NCBI RefSeq assembly: GCF_001639285.1
Contig: NZ_LWMW01000126.1
Coordinates: forward strand, 1 to 64,000
DNA length: 64,000 bases
Source: Methanobrevibacter cuticularis
Lineage (GTDB): Archaea; Methanobacteriota; Methanobacteria; Methanobacteriales; Methanobacteriaceae
Direction of reading: 5' to 3'
Numbering within the stretch: position 1 is the stretch's first letter; every line of letters starts with the position of its first letter. The notes under the pieces are model-generated. The model made no database searches, was not told the origin of the DNA, and saw only the letters and a program-made list of their open reading frames with translations. Positions 24,962 through 34,997 of the stretch are shown piece after piece. Position numbers and translations under genes: made by a program.

Positions 24962-25312
24962 ATGATGTCTATAAGAAAAAGAAAAATTTTAGGCAAAACC
25001 AGCGGAGATGAAGATCCACTTTCTGGAATGGCTAATTTAACTGATGCTATGTTAGTCTTAGCTGTTGGTTTTTTGATATTCGCAGTTATGTCCATGAACA
25101 TGCAAAGTGTAATTTTTAATGATTCTTCACCTGAAGAAAGAAGCAAATTAGCAGAAGCAATAAAAAACACAGTAGCTGTTGAAACTGGAGAAGAATATAA
25201 TGGAACTGCAGATGTCGATTCTGGAAGCGACGCAGGTATGGAAAACATGGGAACAGTCTATAAAGATCCTGATACAGGAAAATTAATAATGATTCCTCCT
25301 ACAAGCTCTTAA
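24962..25312 (+). CDS. ExbD/TolR-like single-pass protein, DUF2149 family, 115-116 aa
   Basis: There is one transmembrane helix at about residues 28-46 after a basic cytoplasmic N-terminus. The helix begins NLTDAMLVLAVGFLIFAV, closely matching the ExbD pattern (L-I-D-V-M-L-V-L-L); D28 corresponds to the essential proton-binding Asp of ExbD, TolR and MotB. The outside part (about 47-116) is short and acidic and lacks an obvious peptidoglycan-binding fold. Starts ATGATG at 24962/24965, with GGAGA upstream favouring either. Together with the upstream gene it should form an Exb-type energy-transducing channel. Confidence 0.75.
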   Translation: MMSIRKRKILGKTSGDEDPLSGMANLTDAMLVLAVGFLIFAVMSMNMQSVIFNDSSPEERSKLAEAIKNTVAVETGEEYNGTADVDSGSDAGMENMGTVYKDPDTGKLIMIPPTSS

Positions 25313-25364
25313 TATTAAATAAAAATTCATAATAATTAAAAATAATTAAAATATTTCATAGAAG

Positions 25365-27332
25365 ATGAATAATATGAATCAATTAATAAAAAATTCAAGT
25401 ATGAAAGAAGTATATTCTAAAAAAGGTATCTCTAAAATTTTATGTATGGTATCAACTATCATTTTTATTTTAGCAGTGTTTTCTATAATTATTTCAAATG
25501 TTTCGGCTGCGACAATAACTGTATCTCCTAATACAACTACTTCAGCGGATAACCATTCAATTAATGATGCTATAAATGCTATTAATCCTTCAACTGATTT
25601 AGAAAATACAATAATCCTATTAGAAGGAACCTATAACACAGATGAAGATATTAATAACAACATAACACTCAATGGTAACCTTAGAATAGTTGGTAACTCT
25701 AGCCCAGATAAGGTAATAATTGATGGTAGAAGTCTGGGATATTTATTTAACATATCACCTAATTCTAATGTTACCTTTGAAAATATAACCTTTAAAAATG
25801 GAAATAGTGCAAATGGAGGTGCTATTTACAATAATCAGGGAAATGTTACAATAAGCAATTCCATATTTAGTAACAACAAAGCTGATGCCGACGGAGGAGC
25901 TATCAACAATAAAGGACATATATCCGTTATTAACTCTATATTCATAAACAATATTGCAACTAATGGTGGAGCTATTTATAGTACCTCTAACTCCAATATA
26001 AGTTGGTCTAATTTCACCAACAATAGTCAAGCTATTTGGATTTCTGGTTCAAATAATTCTATTTTAAGCTCTAACATCCTAAATAACTTAAATGGAATAT
26101 ATATAAATAGTAATTCTAACGGAACTATTGTAAATTACAATAGAATTTTAAATAATACTGCAAATGGTTATGATTTAGATAACTACGGAAATAATACTGA
26201 TGCTAATTTAAATTGGTGGGGTGTTAATAATCCAAGCTCTTCACAAATTAGAAATAACGGTCAAAACTTTATTAAAGATTATTGGTATGTTTTACAAATA
26301 ACTTTAAACAATGATAAATACCTTGCTACTGCATCTAAAAATTTTACTAACGATCCAGGTATCTATTTAGCTTATAATCTATCTACAAATAGGCCTATTA
26401 ATAACGATCCTTTGAAATTAGCTCCATTCAATGTTACTGTCCTATGTCCATTTGGAAACACATTCAACAGAAACATTCAAACATTTTCAATAAGTTGGGG
26501 AACTGGAACTAGATGGGGATTGCCACTTGATAACTTTAATACTTATTATTCAGTTCAAGTATTTACTGACAATGAATATATACTCTTAGAAATAAATTAC
26601 ATGATATCTAAGATAGATACTGAAGATATTAATGGTAAAGTTGATAAGCCTATAGAATTAGTTGCAAATCTGACAAACGGAACTGGAGGGAGCATAGCTA
26701 ATAAAACTGTGGAATTTTGGATAAATGGTCTCCTTATTGGAACCAATAAAACTAATGAAAATGGAATAGCTAAATATTACTATACTCCTACTAAATCAGG
26801 GATATTTAATTTTCTTGTTAAATTTAATGAAGATAGTGATTATGCTACCTCCAATGCTAGTAGTAATATAACTATAGCTGAACAAAATCCTAAATTAGAA
26901 GTTTACAAAACCGAAGGGAAAATAGGTGAAGTTCTTAAGCTAAAAGCTAAACTAGTTGATGAAAATGGGAAGCCTCTTAAAGATAAAACTGTCTATTTTT
27001 ATCTAAATGGAAAGTTAATTGGATTTTCAAAAACAAATGATGAAGGCATTGCAACTTTATCTTACATTGCTACTAAAACAGGTACATTTGTTTTATCTGC
27101 AAAATTCACTGAAGAATCAAAATATCTAGCAAAAGAAAGCAAAAATAGTTTAGTTATTGTTAAAACTACTAAAAACAATGATAATCAGAATTCTTCAGAA
27201 AATATCAACAAGAGTAATATCAAAGACCTAAATTCTCCAAAAGCTAGTATGAAATCTACAGGGAATCCGATAATATCTATTTTAATAATGTTATTGACTA
27301 CAGTATTATGTTTAACCTGCAAAAAAGATTAA
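25365..27332 (+). CDS. Cell-wall/membrane-anchored adhesin-like protein with Ig-like repeats, 655 aa
   Basis: A signal segment (about residues 24-49, ILCMVSTIIFILAVFSIIISNVSAA) is followed by a beta-helix with GGAIYNNQGN and GGAINNKG coils (about 100-290), a beta domain, and two Ig-like repeats (about 425-510 and 515-605, each with 'VEFWINGLLIG' or 'VYFYLNGKLIG' and 'T...G.A...Y'). The C-terminus has TGNP, a hydrophobic helix and a basic end (LTCKKD), an architecture resembling sorting signals for archaeal surface proteins. Two ATGs (25365, 25374) are possible. It follows the ExbD-like gene by 52 bp and is probably co-transcribed. Confidence 0.8.
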   Translation: MNNMNQLIKNSSMKEVYSKKGISKILCMVSTIIFILAVFSIIISNVSAATITVSPNTTTSADNHSINDAINAINPSTDLENTIILLEGTYNTDEDINNNITLNGNLRIVGNSSPDKVIIDGRSLGYLFNISPNSNVTFENITFKNGNSANGGAIYNNQGNVTISNSIFSNNKADADGGAINNKGHISVINSIFINNIATNGGAIYSTSNSNISWSNFTNNSQAIWISGSNNSILSSNILNNLNGIYINSNSNGTIVNYNRILNNTANGYDLDNYGNNTDANLNWWGVNNPSSSQIRNNGQNFIKDYWYVLQITLNNDKYLATASKNFTNDPGIYLAYNLSTNRPINNDPLKLAPFNVTVLCPFGNTFNRNIQTFSISWGTGTRWGLPLDNFNTYYSVQVFTDNEYILLEINYMISKIDTEDINGKVDKPIELVANLTNGTGGSIANKTVEFWINGLLIGTNKTNENGIAKYYYTPTKSGIFNFLVKFNEDSDYATSNASSNITIAEQNPKLEVYKTEGKIGEVLKLKAKLVDENGKPLKDKTVYFYLNGKLIGFSKTNDEGIATLSYIATKTGTFVLSAKFTEESKYLAKESKNSLVIVKTTKNNDNQNSSENINKSNIKDLNSPKASMKSTGNPIISILIMLLTTVLCLTCKKD

Positions 27333-27483
27333 AAGTAAGTTTTTTAAAACCTGTTGACTAGAGAATAAATATTCTCTACTTTATATTCTTTTTTAAATAT
27401 TTTTATGAAATAAACAATCTAAAATCATTTCTAAATAAATACTCTCTAAATAAATACTCTTTAATTCATTTTTTAAAAAAAAA

Positions 27484-27590
27484 GAGGGTCGGCCAAAATT
27501 CCATATCGGCTTGTCAAAATCTTAGGAAAATCCTTTGTTTAGTAAAAGAAGAAACTTTTTTTTGAAAAAAGCTATTTTTGGCCGACCCTC
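27484..27590. mobile_element. MITE-like inverted-repeat element 3, 107 bp
   Basis: Perfect 15-bp arms GAGGGTCGGCCAAAA at 27484-27498 and its complement at 27576-27590 enclose 77 bp. The arms are strikingly GC-rich for this genome. The flanks are A-runs, so a target duplication cannot be resolved. The structure also could form a hairpin at the end of the convergent transcripts of the adhesin and the polyferredoxin gene. Confidence 0.55.
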
Positions 27591-27635
27591 CGACCTTAAA
27601 AAAAAAAAATCTTTTTAAAAATTATTTATCTCAAT

Positions 27636-28649
27636 TTAATCAATTATACTTCCTAAAATCTTCTGCCAAGAAGCTGATTTTATATTATCCAAATTCATTA
27701 CGGTTCTATTAACGTTTAAAATCTTTTGAGGACAGGCTTTCGCACATGCCCCACATAGTACACAAACTTCCTGATTAACAAAACTTTTATTATCTACTAT
27801 TGTGATTGCATTACATGGACAGACATCTTGACAAGCATGGCAAGAATCTCCTTTGCAAATTAAATCCTCTTCCTCATTTTCATTTAAAATTACTTCACCT
27901 TCAAATGGTTTTTTAGTATGTGCTGCCTCTGTAGGACATATTTTTTCACACCAGCCACAGTTGACACAAATTTCTTCGTCTAATACAAGAGCTCCGTCAA
28001 TAGTAACTTCAGGTATTTGTTCAATGTCCATACAAGAAGTACAGATTATTTTTATTGCATCTTCTGGACAAACTTTCTGGCAAATTTTGCAATACATACA
28101 TTTGGATTTATCTATTTCAATATCTTTAGCAGTAAACTTTTTAGTTGTTTTTTCACTTTCAGTTTTAATAGTTATTGCTTCAGCTGGACACATCTCTACA
28201 CAAATACGACAGTTGATACATTTATCCACTTCGGTTCTTGTTTCCCCCATAACAAGATCTTCTACATTTGGTAGATTTCTTTTCATAGCTATTGCATCTC
28301 TTGGGCAGTATATTTCACATTTTCCACAATATATGCAATCATCTTTAGTTATTTCTGTACCACAGTTCCATTTTGGATAGTTTTCGATTTTTTTAGCATT
28401 TTCACCATTGATTTCAAAGTCTATTGCATCAAATGGACATGCAAATGAGCATAACCCACACAAAACACATTTATCATGATTCATATTGATATAGTCCATT
28501 TCCAATATTCCCCTAGCAATAGGCAAAATTGGTCCAAGATTTAAAGCAGATGTAGGACAAATATCAGAACAAATTCCACATCCCACACACTCATCATTAG
28601 TATGAGTTATTTTTCTTGTTTCTTTTCCTTCACGGAGCACAGAAGTCAT
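27636..28649 (-). CDS. Polyferredoxin, FwdF-like, 337 aa
   Basis: Eight cysteine motifs of the C-x2-C-x2-C-x3-C-P type run through the protein (CVGCGICSDICP, CVLCGLCSFACP, CIYCGKCEIYCP, CINCRICVEMCP, CMYCKICQKVCP, CVNCGWCEKICP, a variant CKGDSCHACQDVCP, CVLCGACAKACP). Some 3' half-clusters are variant. Length and motif number fit FwdF, the polyferredoxin that delivers electrons to tungsten formylmethanofuran dehydrogenase in the first step of CO2-reducing methanogenesis. It is cytosolic. It follows a small ferredoxin gene by 8 bp, but no fwdD/A/C/B genes are present here, so it could be a stand-alone paralogue. Confidence 0.72.
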   Translation of the reverse strand: MTSVLREGKETRKITHTNDECVGCGICSDICPTSALNLGPILPIARGILEMDYINMNHDKCVLCGLCSFACPFDAIDFEINGENAKKIENYPKWNCGTEITKDDCIYCGKCEIYCPRDAIAMKRNLPNVEDLVMGETRTEVDKCINCRICVEMCPAEAITIKTESEKTTKKFTAKDIEIDKSKCMYCKICQKVCPEDAIKIICTSCMDIEQIPEVTIDGALVLDEEICVNCGWCEKICPTEAAHTKKPFEGEVILNENEEEDLICKGDSCHACQDVCPCNAITIVDNKSFVNQEVCVLCGACAKACPQKILNVNRTVMNLDNIKSASWQKILGSIID

Positions 28650-28657
28650 TTTATCAC

Positions 28658-28852
28658 TTATCCTTTTGAAATAGCCTGATTAGGACAATTTGCAATGCAA
28701 AGATCACAATCATCACAATTTTCATCTACAACTTTTAGATTTCCACCTTCATCTATTAAAGCTCCTTGTTCACATAATTTAATACATAATCCTTCACCAG
28801 GACAATTTGATATATTTCCACACTTTTCATAGTTAATTTTTACTGTCATCAT
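28658..28852 (-). CDS. Small two-cluster ferredoxin-like protein, 64 aa
   Basis: This is a small 4Fe-4S protein. Its second cluster motif is regular (CDDCDLCIANCP); the first is stretched (C-GNISN-C-PGEGL-C-IKL-C), as in some FwdG/FwdE-type or pyruvate-oxidoreductase delta-like ferredoxins. Start codons ATGATG follow AAGGTGAT. It is cotranscribed with the polyferredoxin gene 8 bp downstream and presumably passes electrons to or from it. An fwdG-like role is plausible but not proven. Confidence 0.7.
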   Translation of the reverse strand: MMTVKINYEKCGNISNCPGEGLCIKLCEQGALIDEGGNLKVVDENCDDCDLCIANCPNQAISKG

Positions 28853-29454
28853 ATCACCTTTTTAATAATATATAATTATCAATATGAACATATAAACATA
28901 TCGATTCTTTTCCGAAAAAAAAATTTACAAAAAATAATTAATATCCTTGCATATTATCATGTTTAAATAAAAAAATGAGGTTTTTTCAAATATGAAAATA
29001 ATTACACATTAACTTAATAATTATGAAAAAATTTGTTAATAAAAATGATAATTATGAAACACATTAAATTTTTAAATTAAAAATTATTTAACATCCAAAT
29101 CAATTCAAAAAGAAAAAATTAAAAATATTTTAATAATAATTAAAAATAAAAAGAAAAATCAATGCTAAATCATGGAAACAGCGTACAAATAAATAAAACA
29201 AATTATCAATAAATATTAAGATAATAATGATGATAATGATAAGGATAAAGATAATAATGATGATAATAATAATAAGGATAAAGATAATAATAAGGATAAG
29301 GATGATACTAAAAAATATTTTGAGGACTACTAATAAAAACATTAAGACTGTTAAAAATATTAAAAAAATTAATGAAAGTAATACTAATTAAATAAAAGAG
29401 TAAATAATTAATTTTTATTAATTAGTTAAATATTAGATATTTATCAAATTTAAA
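28853..29454. other. Intergenic gap with Asp/Asn-coding GAT/AAT microsatellite
   Basis: This AT-rich gap is notable for 29217-29333, where plus-strand GATAATAATGATGATAATGA-type repeats keep one open frame (Asp/Asn/Lys, ending KKYFEDY-stop at 29333). That frame has no start codon because a TAA immediately precedes it. It may be the remnant 3' end of a gene or a plain microsatellite. Nothing else is recognised. Confidence 0.45.
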
Positions 29455-32400
29455 TTAATTATTTTCTTCAATGTATTCATTTAATGATTTAACTTTTAAT
29501 TCACTGCATTTAATAGCTTCAATAGCATTCAAAGCAGCTTTAGCCCCAGCTAGTGTGGTAACATAAGGGATTCCAAGTTCAATAGCTAATCGCCTAATCT
29601 TATAACCATCAGATGCTGATAATTTTCCAGATGGGGTGTTGATTATCATATCTATCTCTTTATTTAAAATTGCATCACTAACATTAGGAGAATTTTGACT
29701 AATTTTACTTATTTCAGTGACATTCTCACTAGTAATTGATTTTGCAGTTCCTGGAGTAGCTACTACTTTGAAACCTAAATCAATTGCTTTTTCAACTATT
29801 TCTTTTACTTTTGGTCTATCAGATTTTTTAACACTTATGAAAATAGTTCCTTTCTTTGGTAAATCCATATTTGCAGATAACTGAGACTTATAAAAAGCTA
29901 GTCCAAAGTTTTCATCTATACCCATACTTTCTCCAGTTGATTTCATTTCTGGACCTAAAATAGTATCGGCCTCTGGAAGTTTGAGAAACGGAAAAACTGA
30001 TTCTTTTACCGCCACATGATTTAATTTGATCTCTTCAGTTAAATTGAGATCTTTTAATTTTTTTCCAATGATGAGTAAAGAGGCTATCTTAGCAAGTGGT
30101 ACTCCAATAGCTTTACTAACAAATGGAATAGTACGACTTGCTCTAGGGTTAGCTTCAATTATGTAAACCTTCCCTGAATCTCCCTCATCAAGCTTTACAG
30201 CATATTGAATATTCATAAGGCCTATTACATCAAGTTCAATAGCTAATTTATGAGAATAATCCCTAATAACATCAAGAAGATTTTCTGGAATAGTTTGAGG
30301 AGGTATTACGCAGGCAGAATCTCCAGAGTGAACCCCAGCTTCTTCAATATGCTCCATTATTCCTCCTATGAAAACATCTTCACCATCACAAAGAATATCT
30401 ACATCAACTTCAACAGCATCTTCTAAAAACTTATCCACTAAAATAGGGTGTTCTGGAGAAACCTTCACTGCCTCTTCCATATATTCTTTAAGCTCATAAT
30501 CATCATAGACAATTTCCATAGCTCTCCCACCTATTACATATGAAGGCCTAACTAGAACCGGGAATCCGATTCTTTTAGCTGCTATTCTTGCATCATCAAA
30601 GGATTTAGCCAAACCATAAGGAGCTTGAGGAATGTTTAATTTGTTCAATACTTCTGTAAATCTCTCCCTATCTTCTACCCTATCAATACTTTCGTAAGGA
30701 GTTCCAAGTATTTTAATACCTGCCTTTGCTAGAGGAACAGCTAAGTTAATAGAAGTTTGTCCACCAAATTGAACTACGACCCCTTCAGGTTTTTCTTTTT
30801 CGATTATTCCCATAACATCTTCAAAGGTTAATGGTTCGAAAAATAGCTTATCTGAAATATCATAATCAGTACTTACAGTTTCTGGATTATTATTGATTAT
30901 TATTGTTTCAATACCCTCATCCTTTAAAGCTAAACTTGAATGAACGCAACAATAATCAAATTCAATTCCTTGTCCAATTCTAATCGGTCCTGCACCTAAA
31001 ATCACAATCTTTTGATTATTCGAAACTTTAAGTTCATCTCCTTCATCATAGCTGCTATAATAATAAGGAGTTTTAGCTTCAAATTCAGCAGCACATGTAT
31101 CAACCATTTTATAAGAGGGTTTAACATCATGGTCATTTGCTAATTTTTTAATATTTGTAATATCCATGCCTGTTATTTCAGCTAAGGTATAGTCAGAAAA
31201 CCCCATTTTTTTAGCTTCTAAAAAGAATTTTTTATCATGAAGAGATTCATTCTTAATTCTTTCTTCAAAATCAACAATGTTTTTTATTTTATTAATAAAA
31301 AAAGAATCAATGCTAGTAATTTTTTGAAGTTTTGCTACAGACATTCCCATCTTCAAGGCACTATAAATTTGAAACAATCTCTCATCAGTAGGATTTTCTA
31401 AATCATCTTTAGTAAAATCAACTTCTTGAAAACCTTCATATCCAATATCAAGTGAACGAATAGATTTGTGTAAAGCTTCTTCTATGGTTCTTCCAATAGA
31501 CATAACTTCCCCCGTAGATTTCATTTGAACACCAATCTTTCTGTTGATGCCTTTAAACTTATCAAATGGCCATCTTGGAATTTTAGAAACCACATAATCA
31601 ATTGTTGGTTCAAAAGAAGCAGGTGTTTCTTTTGTTATGTCATTTTGAATCTCATCAAGTGTCATTCCAATAGCTATTTTAGATGATATTTTAGCAATTG
31701 GATATCCTGTAGCTTTTGAAGCTAATGCACTACTTCGACTTACTCTTGGATTTACTTCAATGACTTTATATTCTCCAGTATTTGGATTGACAGCAAATTG
31801 GATGTTACATCCACCTTCAATTCCAAGAGCCCTTATGATTTTAATGGAGGCATCTCTAAGTTGTTGAGCTTCAATATCATTTAAGTTTTGAGCAGGAGCA
31901 ACCACTATACTTTCACCAGTATGTATTCCCATAGGATCTATATTTTCCATACTACATAAGATAATACAAGTATCATTTTTATCTCTCATAACCTCATATT
32001 CAAATTCTTTCCAACCAATAACAGATTCATCAATAAGAACTTGATTAATAAAACTCATATCTATACCATGAGAAGCAATTTCAATCAATTCTTCTTTATT
32101 ATGAGCTACACCTCCACCAGTACCCCCTAAAGTAAAAGCAGGTCTCACAATTACAGGATATCCTATCTCTTCAACAGCTTTTAAAGCATCTTCAATGGAT
32201 TCTACAGCCTTAGCTTCGGGAATAGGTTCATTAAGTTTATCCATGAAATTAGCAAATAATTCCCTATCTTCTACATTAGCAATTGTGGAAACAGAAGATC
32301 CTAATACTTTTATTTTATCAAGAACTCCTGTTTCACCTAACCTAGTAGCTATATTAAGACCAGTTTGCCCCCCCATAGTGGGAAGAATTGCATCTACTTT

Positions 32401-32643
32401 TTCTTTTTTGATTATTTTAGCTACTATTTCTGGAGTTAAAGGTTCTACATAAACTTTATCTGCCATGTCCATGTCTGTTTGAATTGTAGCAGGATTACTA
32501 TTTATTAGTACAGTTTCAATCCCTTCTTCCATAATAGACTTACAAGCTTGAGATCCCGAATAATCAAATTCAGCAGCTTGTCCTATTTGAATCGGCCCTG
32601 AACCGATTATGAGTACTTTTTTAATATCATGATCAATTGGCAT
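29455..32643 (-). CDS. carB: Carbamoyl-phosphate synthase large subunit, 1062 aa
   Basis: Full-length two-half synthetase. The N-terminal half starts [29 protein letters not shown] and the second half repeats it ([30 protein letters not shown] near residue 545). Both halves have ATP-grasp signatures ([37 protein letters not shown]) and EVNPR/EANPR metal-binding ends. An MGS-like allosteric domain closes the protein (about 930-1062). It uses ammonia delivered by CarA, bicarbonate and two ATP to make carbamoyl phosphate for pyrimidine and arginine synthesis. Same strand as carA, about 175 bp downstream of it, with GGGGAT before the ATG. Confidence 0.97.
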   Translation of the reverse strand: MPIDHDIKKVLIIGSGPIQIGQAAEFDYSGSQACKSIMEEGIETVLINSNPATIQTDMDMADKVYVEPLTPEIVAKIIKKEKVDAILPTMGGQTGLNIATRLGETGVLDKIKVLGSSVSTIANVEDRELFANFMDKLNEPIPEAKAVESIEDALKAVEEIGYPVIVRPAFTLGGTGGGVAHNKEELIEIASHGIDMSFINQVLIDESVIGWKEFEYEVMRDKNDTCIILCSMENIDPMGIHTGESIVVAPAQNLNDIEAQQLRDASIKIIRALGIEGGCNIQFAVNPNTGEYKVIEVNPRVSRSSALASKATGYPIAKISSKIAIGMTLDEIQNDITKETPASFEPTIDYVVSKIPRWPFDKFKGINRKIGVQMKSTGEVMSIGRTIEEALHKSIRSLDIGYEGFQEVDFTKDDLENPTDERLFQIYSALKMGMSVAKLQKITSIDSFFINKIKNIVDFEERIKNESLHDKKFFLEAKKMGFSDYTLAEITGMDITNIKKLANDHDVKPSYKMVDTCAAEFEAKTPYYYSSYDEGDELKVSNNQKIVILGAGPIRIGQGIEFDYCCVHSSLALKDEGIETIIINNNPETVSTDYDISDKLFFEPLTFEDVMGIIEKEKPEGVVVQFGGQTSINLAVPLAKAGIKILGTPYESIDRVEDRERFTEVLNKLNIPQAPYGLAKSFDDARIAAKRIGFPVLVRPSYVIGGRAMEIVYDDYELKEYMEEAVKVSPEHPILVDKFLEDAVEVDVDILCDGEDVFIGGIMEHIEEAGVHSGDSACVIPPQTIPENLLDVIRDYSHKLAIELDVIGLMNIQYAVKLDEGDSGKVYIIEANPRASRTIPFVSKAIGVPLAKIASLLIIGKKLKDLNLTEEIKLNHVAVKESVFPFLKLPEADTILGPEMKSTGESMGIDENFGLAFYKSQLSANMDLPKKGTIFISVKKSDRPKVKEIVEKAIDLGFKVVATPGTAKSITSENVTEISKISQNSPNVSDAILNKEIDMIINTPSGKLSASDGYKIRRLAIELGIPYVTTLAGAKAALNAIEAIKCSELKVKSLNEYIEENN

Positions 32644-32680
32644 CTATAATCCCCATTTATTTATTAGTAATAATAATCTT

Positions 32681-32820
32681 TAATAATCATCCACAAACAA
32701 TAATATCCATAATCACTTAAACTTATTCAATATAAAAATGATTCCATCATTAATAATCATCCACAAACAATAATATCCATAATCACTTAAACTTATTCAA
32801 TATAAAAATGATTCCATTAT
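32681..32820. repeat. 70-bp tandem duplication derived from the 3' end of carA
   Basis: Two identical 70-bp units begin TAATAATCATCCACAAACAA at 32681 and 32751. The same TAATAATCATCCA sequence recurs at 32821, where it is the last codons of carA (Met-Met-Asp-Asp-Tyr-stop). The units therefore look like copies of the gene's 3' end plus adjacent spacer. Confidence 0.85.
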
Positions 32821-33902
32821 TAATAATCATCCATCATCTGTTTAAATCTATCAAATACAAAACTTGTATCATTTGGACCAGGTCCTGCTTCAGGATGGTA
32901 CTGGACACATTGAAGAGGTAATTCTTCATGGGAAAATCCTTCAGGAGTACCATCATTAAGATTGATTTGAGTTAATTCTAAAGGAATGTCTTTTAATGAG
33001 TCTGCATCTACAGTGAATCCATGATTTTGTGAAGTTATAAAAACCTTACCAGAAGCCAAGTCTTTAACTGGTTGATTAGCTCCCCTGTGACCAAATTTCA
33101 TTTTATAAATTTTAGCCCCAAAAGATTTAGCTATAATTTGCTGACCCATACATATTCCAAAAATAGGAAGTTTATCTGAAATTTTTTTCATAGTATCTAT
33201 TGTTTCTGTAACCCTAGATGGATTTCCAGGACCACAAGAAATCATCAAGCCATCAACATCACAATCTAAAATATTTTTATAATCAGTATCATAGGGAAAA
33301 AGAGCTACACCAATATTTCTCTTTAAAAATCCATTAATGATATTTTTTTTCACACCACAGTCAATAATAGCTACTCTTCTTTTAAAATTTTCTCCAAAAA
33401 CAACTGTTTCTTTGGTTGAAACTTGAGGAACTAAATCCATATCTACAATACTAAGCTGATTTCTAGCCATAGCTTGTAATTCACTATCATCAATTTCTTC
33501 AGTAGCCATTGCACATTTCATTGCTCCTTTTTCTCTAATTTTTATAGTTAAATCCCTTGTATCGATTCCACTAATACCAGGAATTTTAAACTCTCTTAAA
33601 AATTCATCTAATGTTTTTTGAGATGAAAAAGCAGAAGGTTGTTTACAAACTTCTCTAACAATAAACCCTTCCGTTTGAATCTTACTAGACTGATACCATT
33701 CTTCATCTACCCCATAGTTTCCTTGAAGTGGGTAAGTTGACATTAAAATTTGACCTTTAAATGAAGGATCAGTCAGTGCTTCCACATATCCAGTCATTCC
33801 AGTTGAAAATACTACTTCCCCAGTAGCTGTTGTTTCATGGCCAAATCCTTCTCCCTTAATTATAGTTCCATCTTCCAAAGCTATTTTGGCTTCATTTTCC
33901 AT
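32820..33902 (-). CDS. carA: Carbamoyl-phosphate synthase small subunit (glutaminase), 360 aa
   Basis: The N-terminal CPSase small-chain domain ([40 protein letters not shown]) is followed by a class I glutamine amidotransferase domain. The latter has the nucleophile Cys in [16 protein letters not shown], the SQNHGF motif and [13 protein letters not shown] supplying the catalytic His and Glu. It hydrolyses glutamine and channels ammonia to CarB. The length is typical. carA precedes carB on the minus strand and is expected to be cotranscribed, although a tandem repeat occupies the spacer. Confidence 0.96.
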   Translation of the reverse strand: MENEAKIALEDGTIIKGEGFGHETTATGEVVFSTGMTGYVEALTDPSFKGQILMSTYPLQGNYGVDEEWYQSSKIQTEGFIVREVCKQPSAFSSQKTLDEFLREFKIPGISGIDTRDLTIKIREKGAMKCAMATEEIDDSELQAMARNQLSIVDMDLVPQVSTKETVVFGENFKRRVAIIDCGVKKNIINGFLKRNIGVALFPYDTDYKNILDCDVDGLMISCGPGNPSRVTETIDTMKKISDKLPIFGICMGQQIIAKSFGAKIYKMKFGHRGANQPVKDLASGKVFITSQNHGFTVDADSLKDIPLELTQINLNDGTPEGFSHEELPLQCVQYHPEAGPGPNDTSFVFDRFKQMMDDY

Positions 33903-34054
33903 TAAATCACCATATTTGAAACTGATTATGAATTTAAATCATTTTTTTTTATTATGTTATTATTAAAGTATCTTAATATAAAAATTTCATTAACTATTCA
34001 TTATTTATCTCTTCTTTTATTTTAGTTAATTTAATTAAAATACTTTTGTTATTG

Positions 34055-34285
34055 GTGACTGTCAAAAACTTGAGGGTTGAGATATTTTTAATATAAATTT
34101 GGAAATTTATAATAATGCTAAAAGGATTTATTTTGTAGTTATTTGTGATTTAAAGCAGTTAAATGCTAAAAGGATTTATTTTGTAGTTATTTGTGATTTA
34201 AAACAGTGCAATTCATATTTTAATAAAAATCATATTTTTGAAAAATTCTATAATTTTTAAAAACCCTCAAGTTTTTGATAGTCTC
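34055..34285. mobile_element. MITE-like element 4, 231 bp, with 8-bp target duplication
   Basis: Inverted 24-bp ends lie at 34055-34078 and 34262-34285 (core TCAAAAACTTGAGGGTT; 22 of 24 positions match). The 8-bp direct repeat TGTTATTG at 34047-34054 and 34286-34293 flanks them exactly. Inside, a 48-bp unit (AATGCTAAAAGGATTTATTT and on) occurs twice at 34114 and 34162. There is no coding capacity. Eight-bp duplications are made by several insertion-sequence families, including, from memory, ISM1 of Methanobrevibacter smithii. Confidence 0.8.
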
Positions 34286-34457
34286 TGTTATTGAAATATT
34301 TTAAAATATAAAATTTCAAAAGATTATGAAAAAATTATGAAAATATAGGGATAAGAATATTAAAATAATCAATATTGATAAAAAAGAAGAATAGACAAGG
34401 TTGATAGAAAAATAGAATTAATATAATTAAATTTATTATATACTGAATTCACTCCCC

Positions 34458-34892
34458 TTATAAAAGGTTTAAATATAACTTGTAAGCATCAGATCCATCT
34501 TCATAATAATTTGAAATTTTTTCTCTGCATTTAAATCCTAAAGATTTATAAAAAGTTATGGCTTCTTTGTTTTGAGACTTAACTTCTAAACTTATTTTGA
34601 ATATATTGAAATTTTTAAAAATGTCTATAGTAGTTTTTAAAAGCTGAGATCCGACTTTTAATCTTTTATACTTTGGATCAACAGCTAAAGAAATTATATG
34701 ACCTTGATCTTCTTCAATAGCCCAAAATATAATATATCCCACTATTAAATTCTTTTGTTGAGCTACTAAAAACCCTGATCCCATATCAAAAAGTTGTTTA
34801 AGTATTTCAATTTCATATGGTTCAGAAAAAGACATTTTTTCAATTTCATGAACTCTTCTCAAATCAAAAGGCCTGAATTCTCTTATTATCAT
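34458..34892 (-). CDS. RimI-type GNAT N-acetyltransferase, 144 aa
   Basis: This small GNAT-fold protein begins IIREFRPFDLRRVHEIEKMSFSEPYE, typical of RimI/Ard1-type protein N-terminal acetyltransferases. It has the acetyl-CoA-binding region LAVDPKYKRLKVGSQLL (R/Q-x-x-G-x-G/A-like, here RLKVGS) and LEVKSQNKEAITFYKSLGFKCREKISNYYEDGSDAYKLYL at the end. Archaea use such enzymes for N-terminal acetylation of many proteins, and RimI also resembles the fused partner of tRNA t6A enzymes. AGGTAG-like site before the ATG. No operon partner. Confidence 0.88.
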   Translation of the reverse strand: MIIREFRPFDLRRVHEIEKMSFSEPYEIEILKQLFDMGSGFLVAQQKNLIVGYIIFWAIEEDQGHIISLAVDPKYKRLKVGSQLLKTTIDIFKNFNIFKISLEVKSQNKEAITFYKSLGFKCREKISNYYEDGSDAYKLYLNLL

Positions 34893-34997
34893 CTGACTAC
34901 CTAATTTTCCCCATATCCTATTGAATTTAAATAAAAATAGATTTTTAAATTTAATATATTATGATCGAATTATTCTAAAGTAATTATTATGAACTAA

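Noticed and set aside
27853-28380. 175-codon plus-strand frame across the polyferredoxin gene
   Set aside because: Antisense shadow; the minus-strand gene has eight intact cysteine motifs.
29220-29333. Asp/Asn/Lys-coding plus-strand frame ending KKYFEDY
   Set aside because: No start codon (a stop precedes it), simple GAT/AAT microsatellite; retained only as a comment on the gap.
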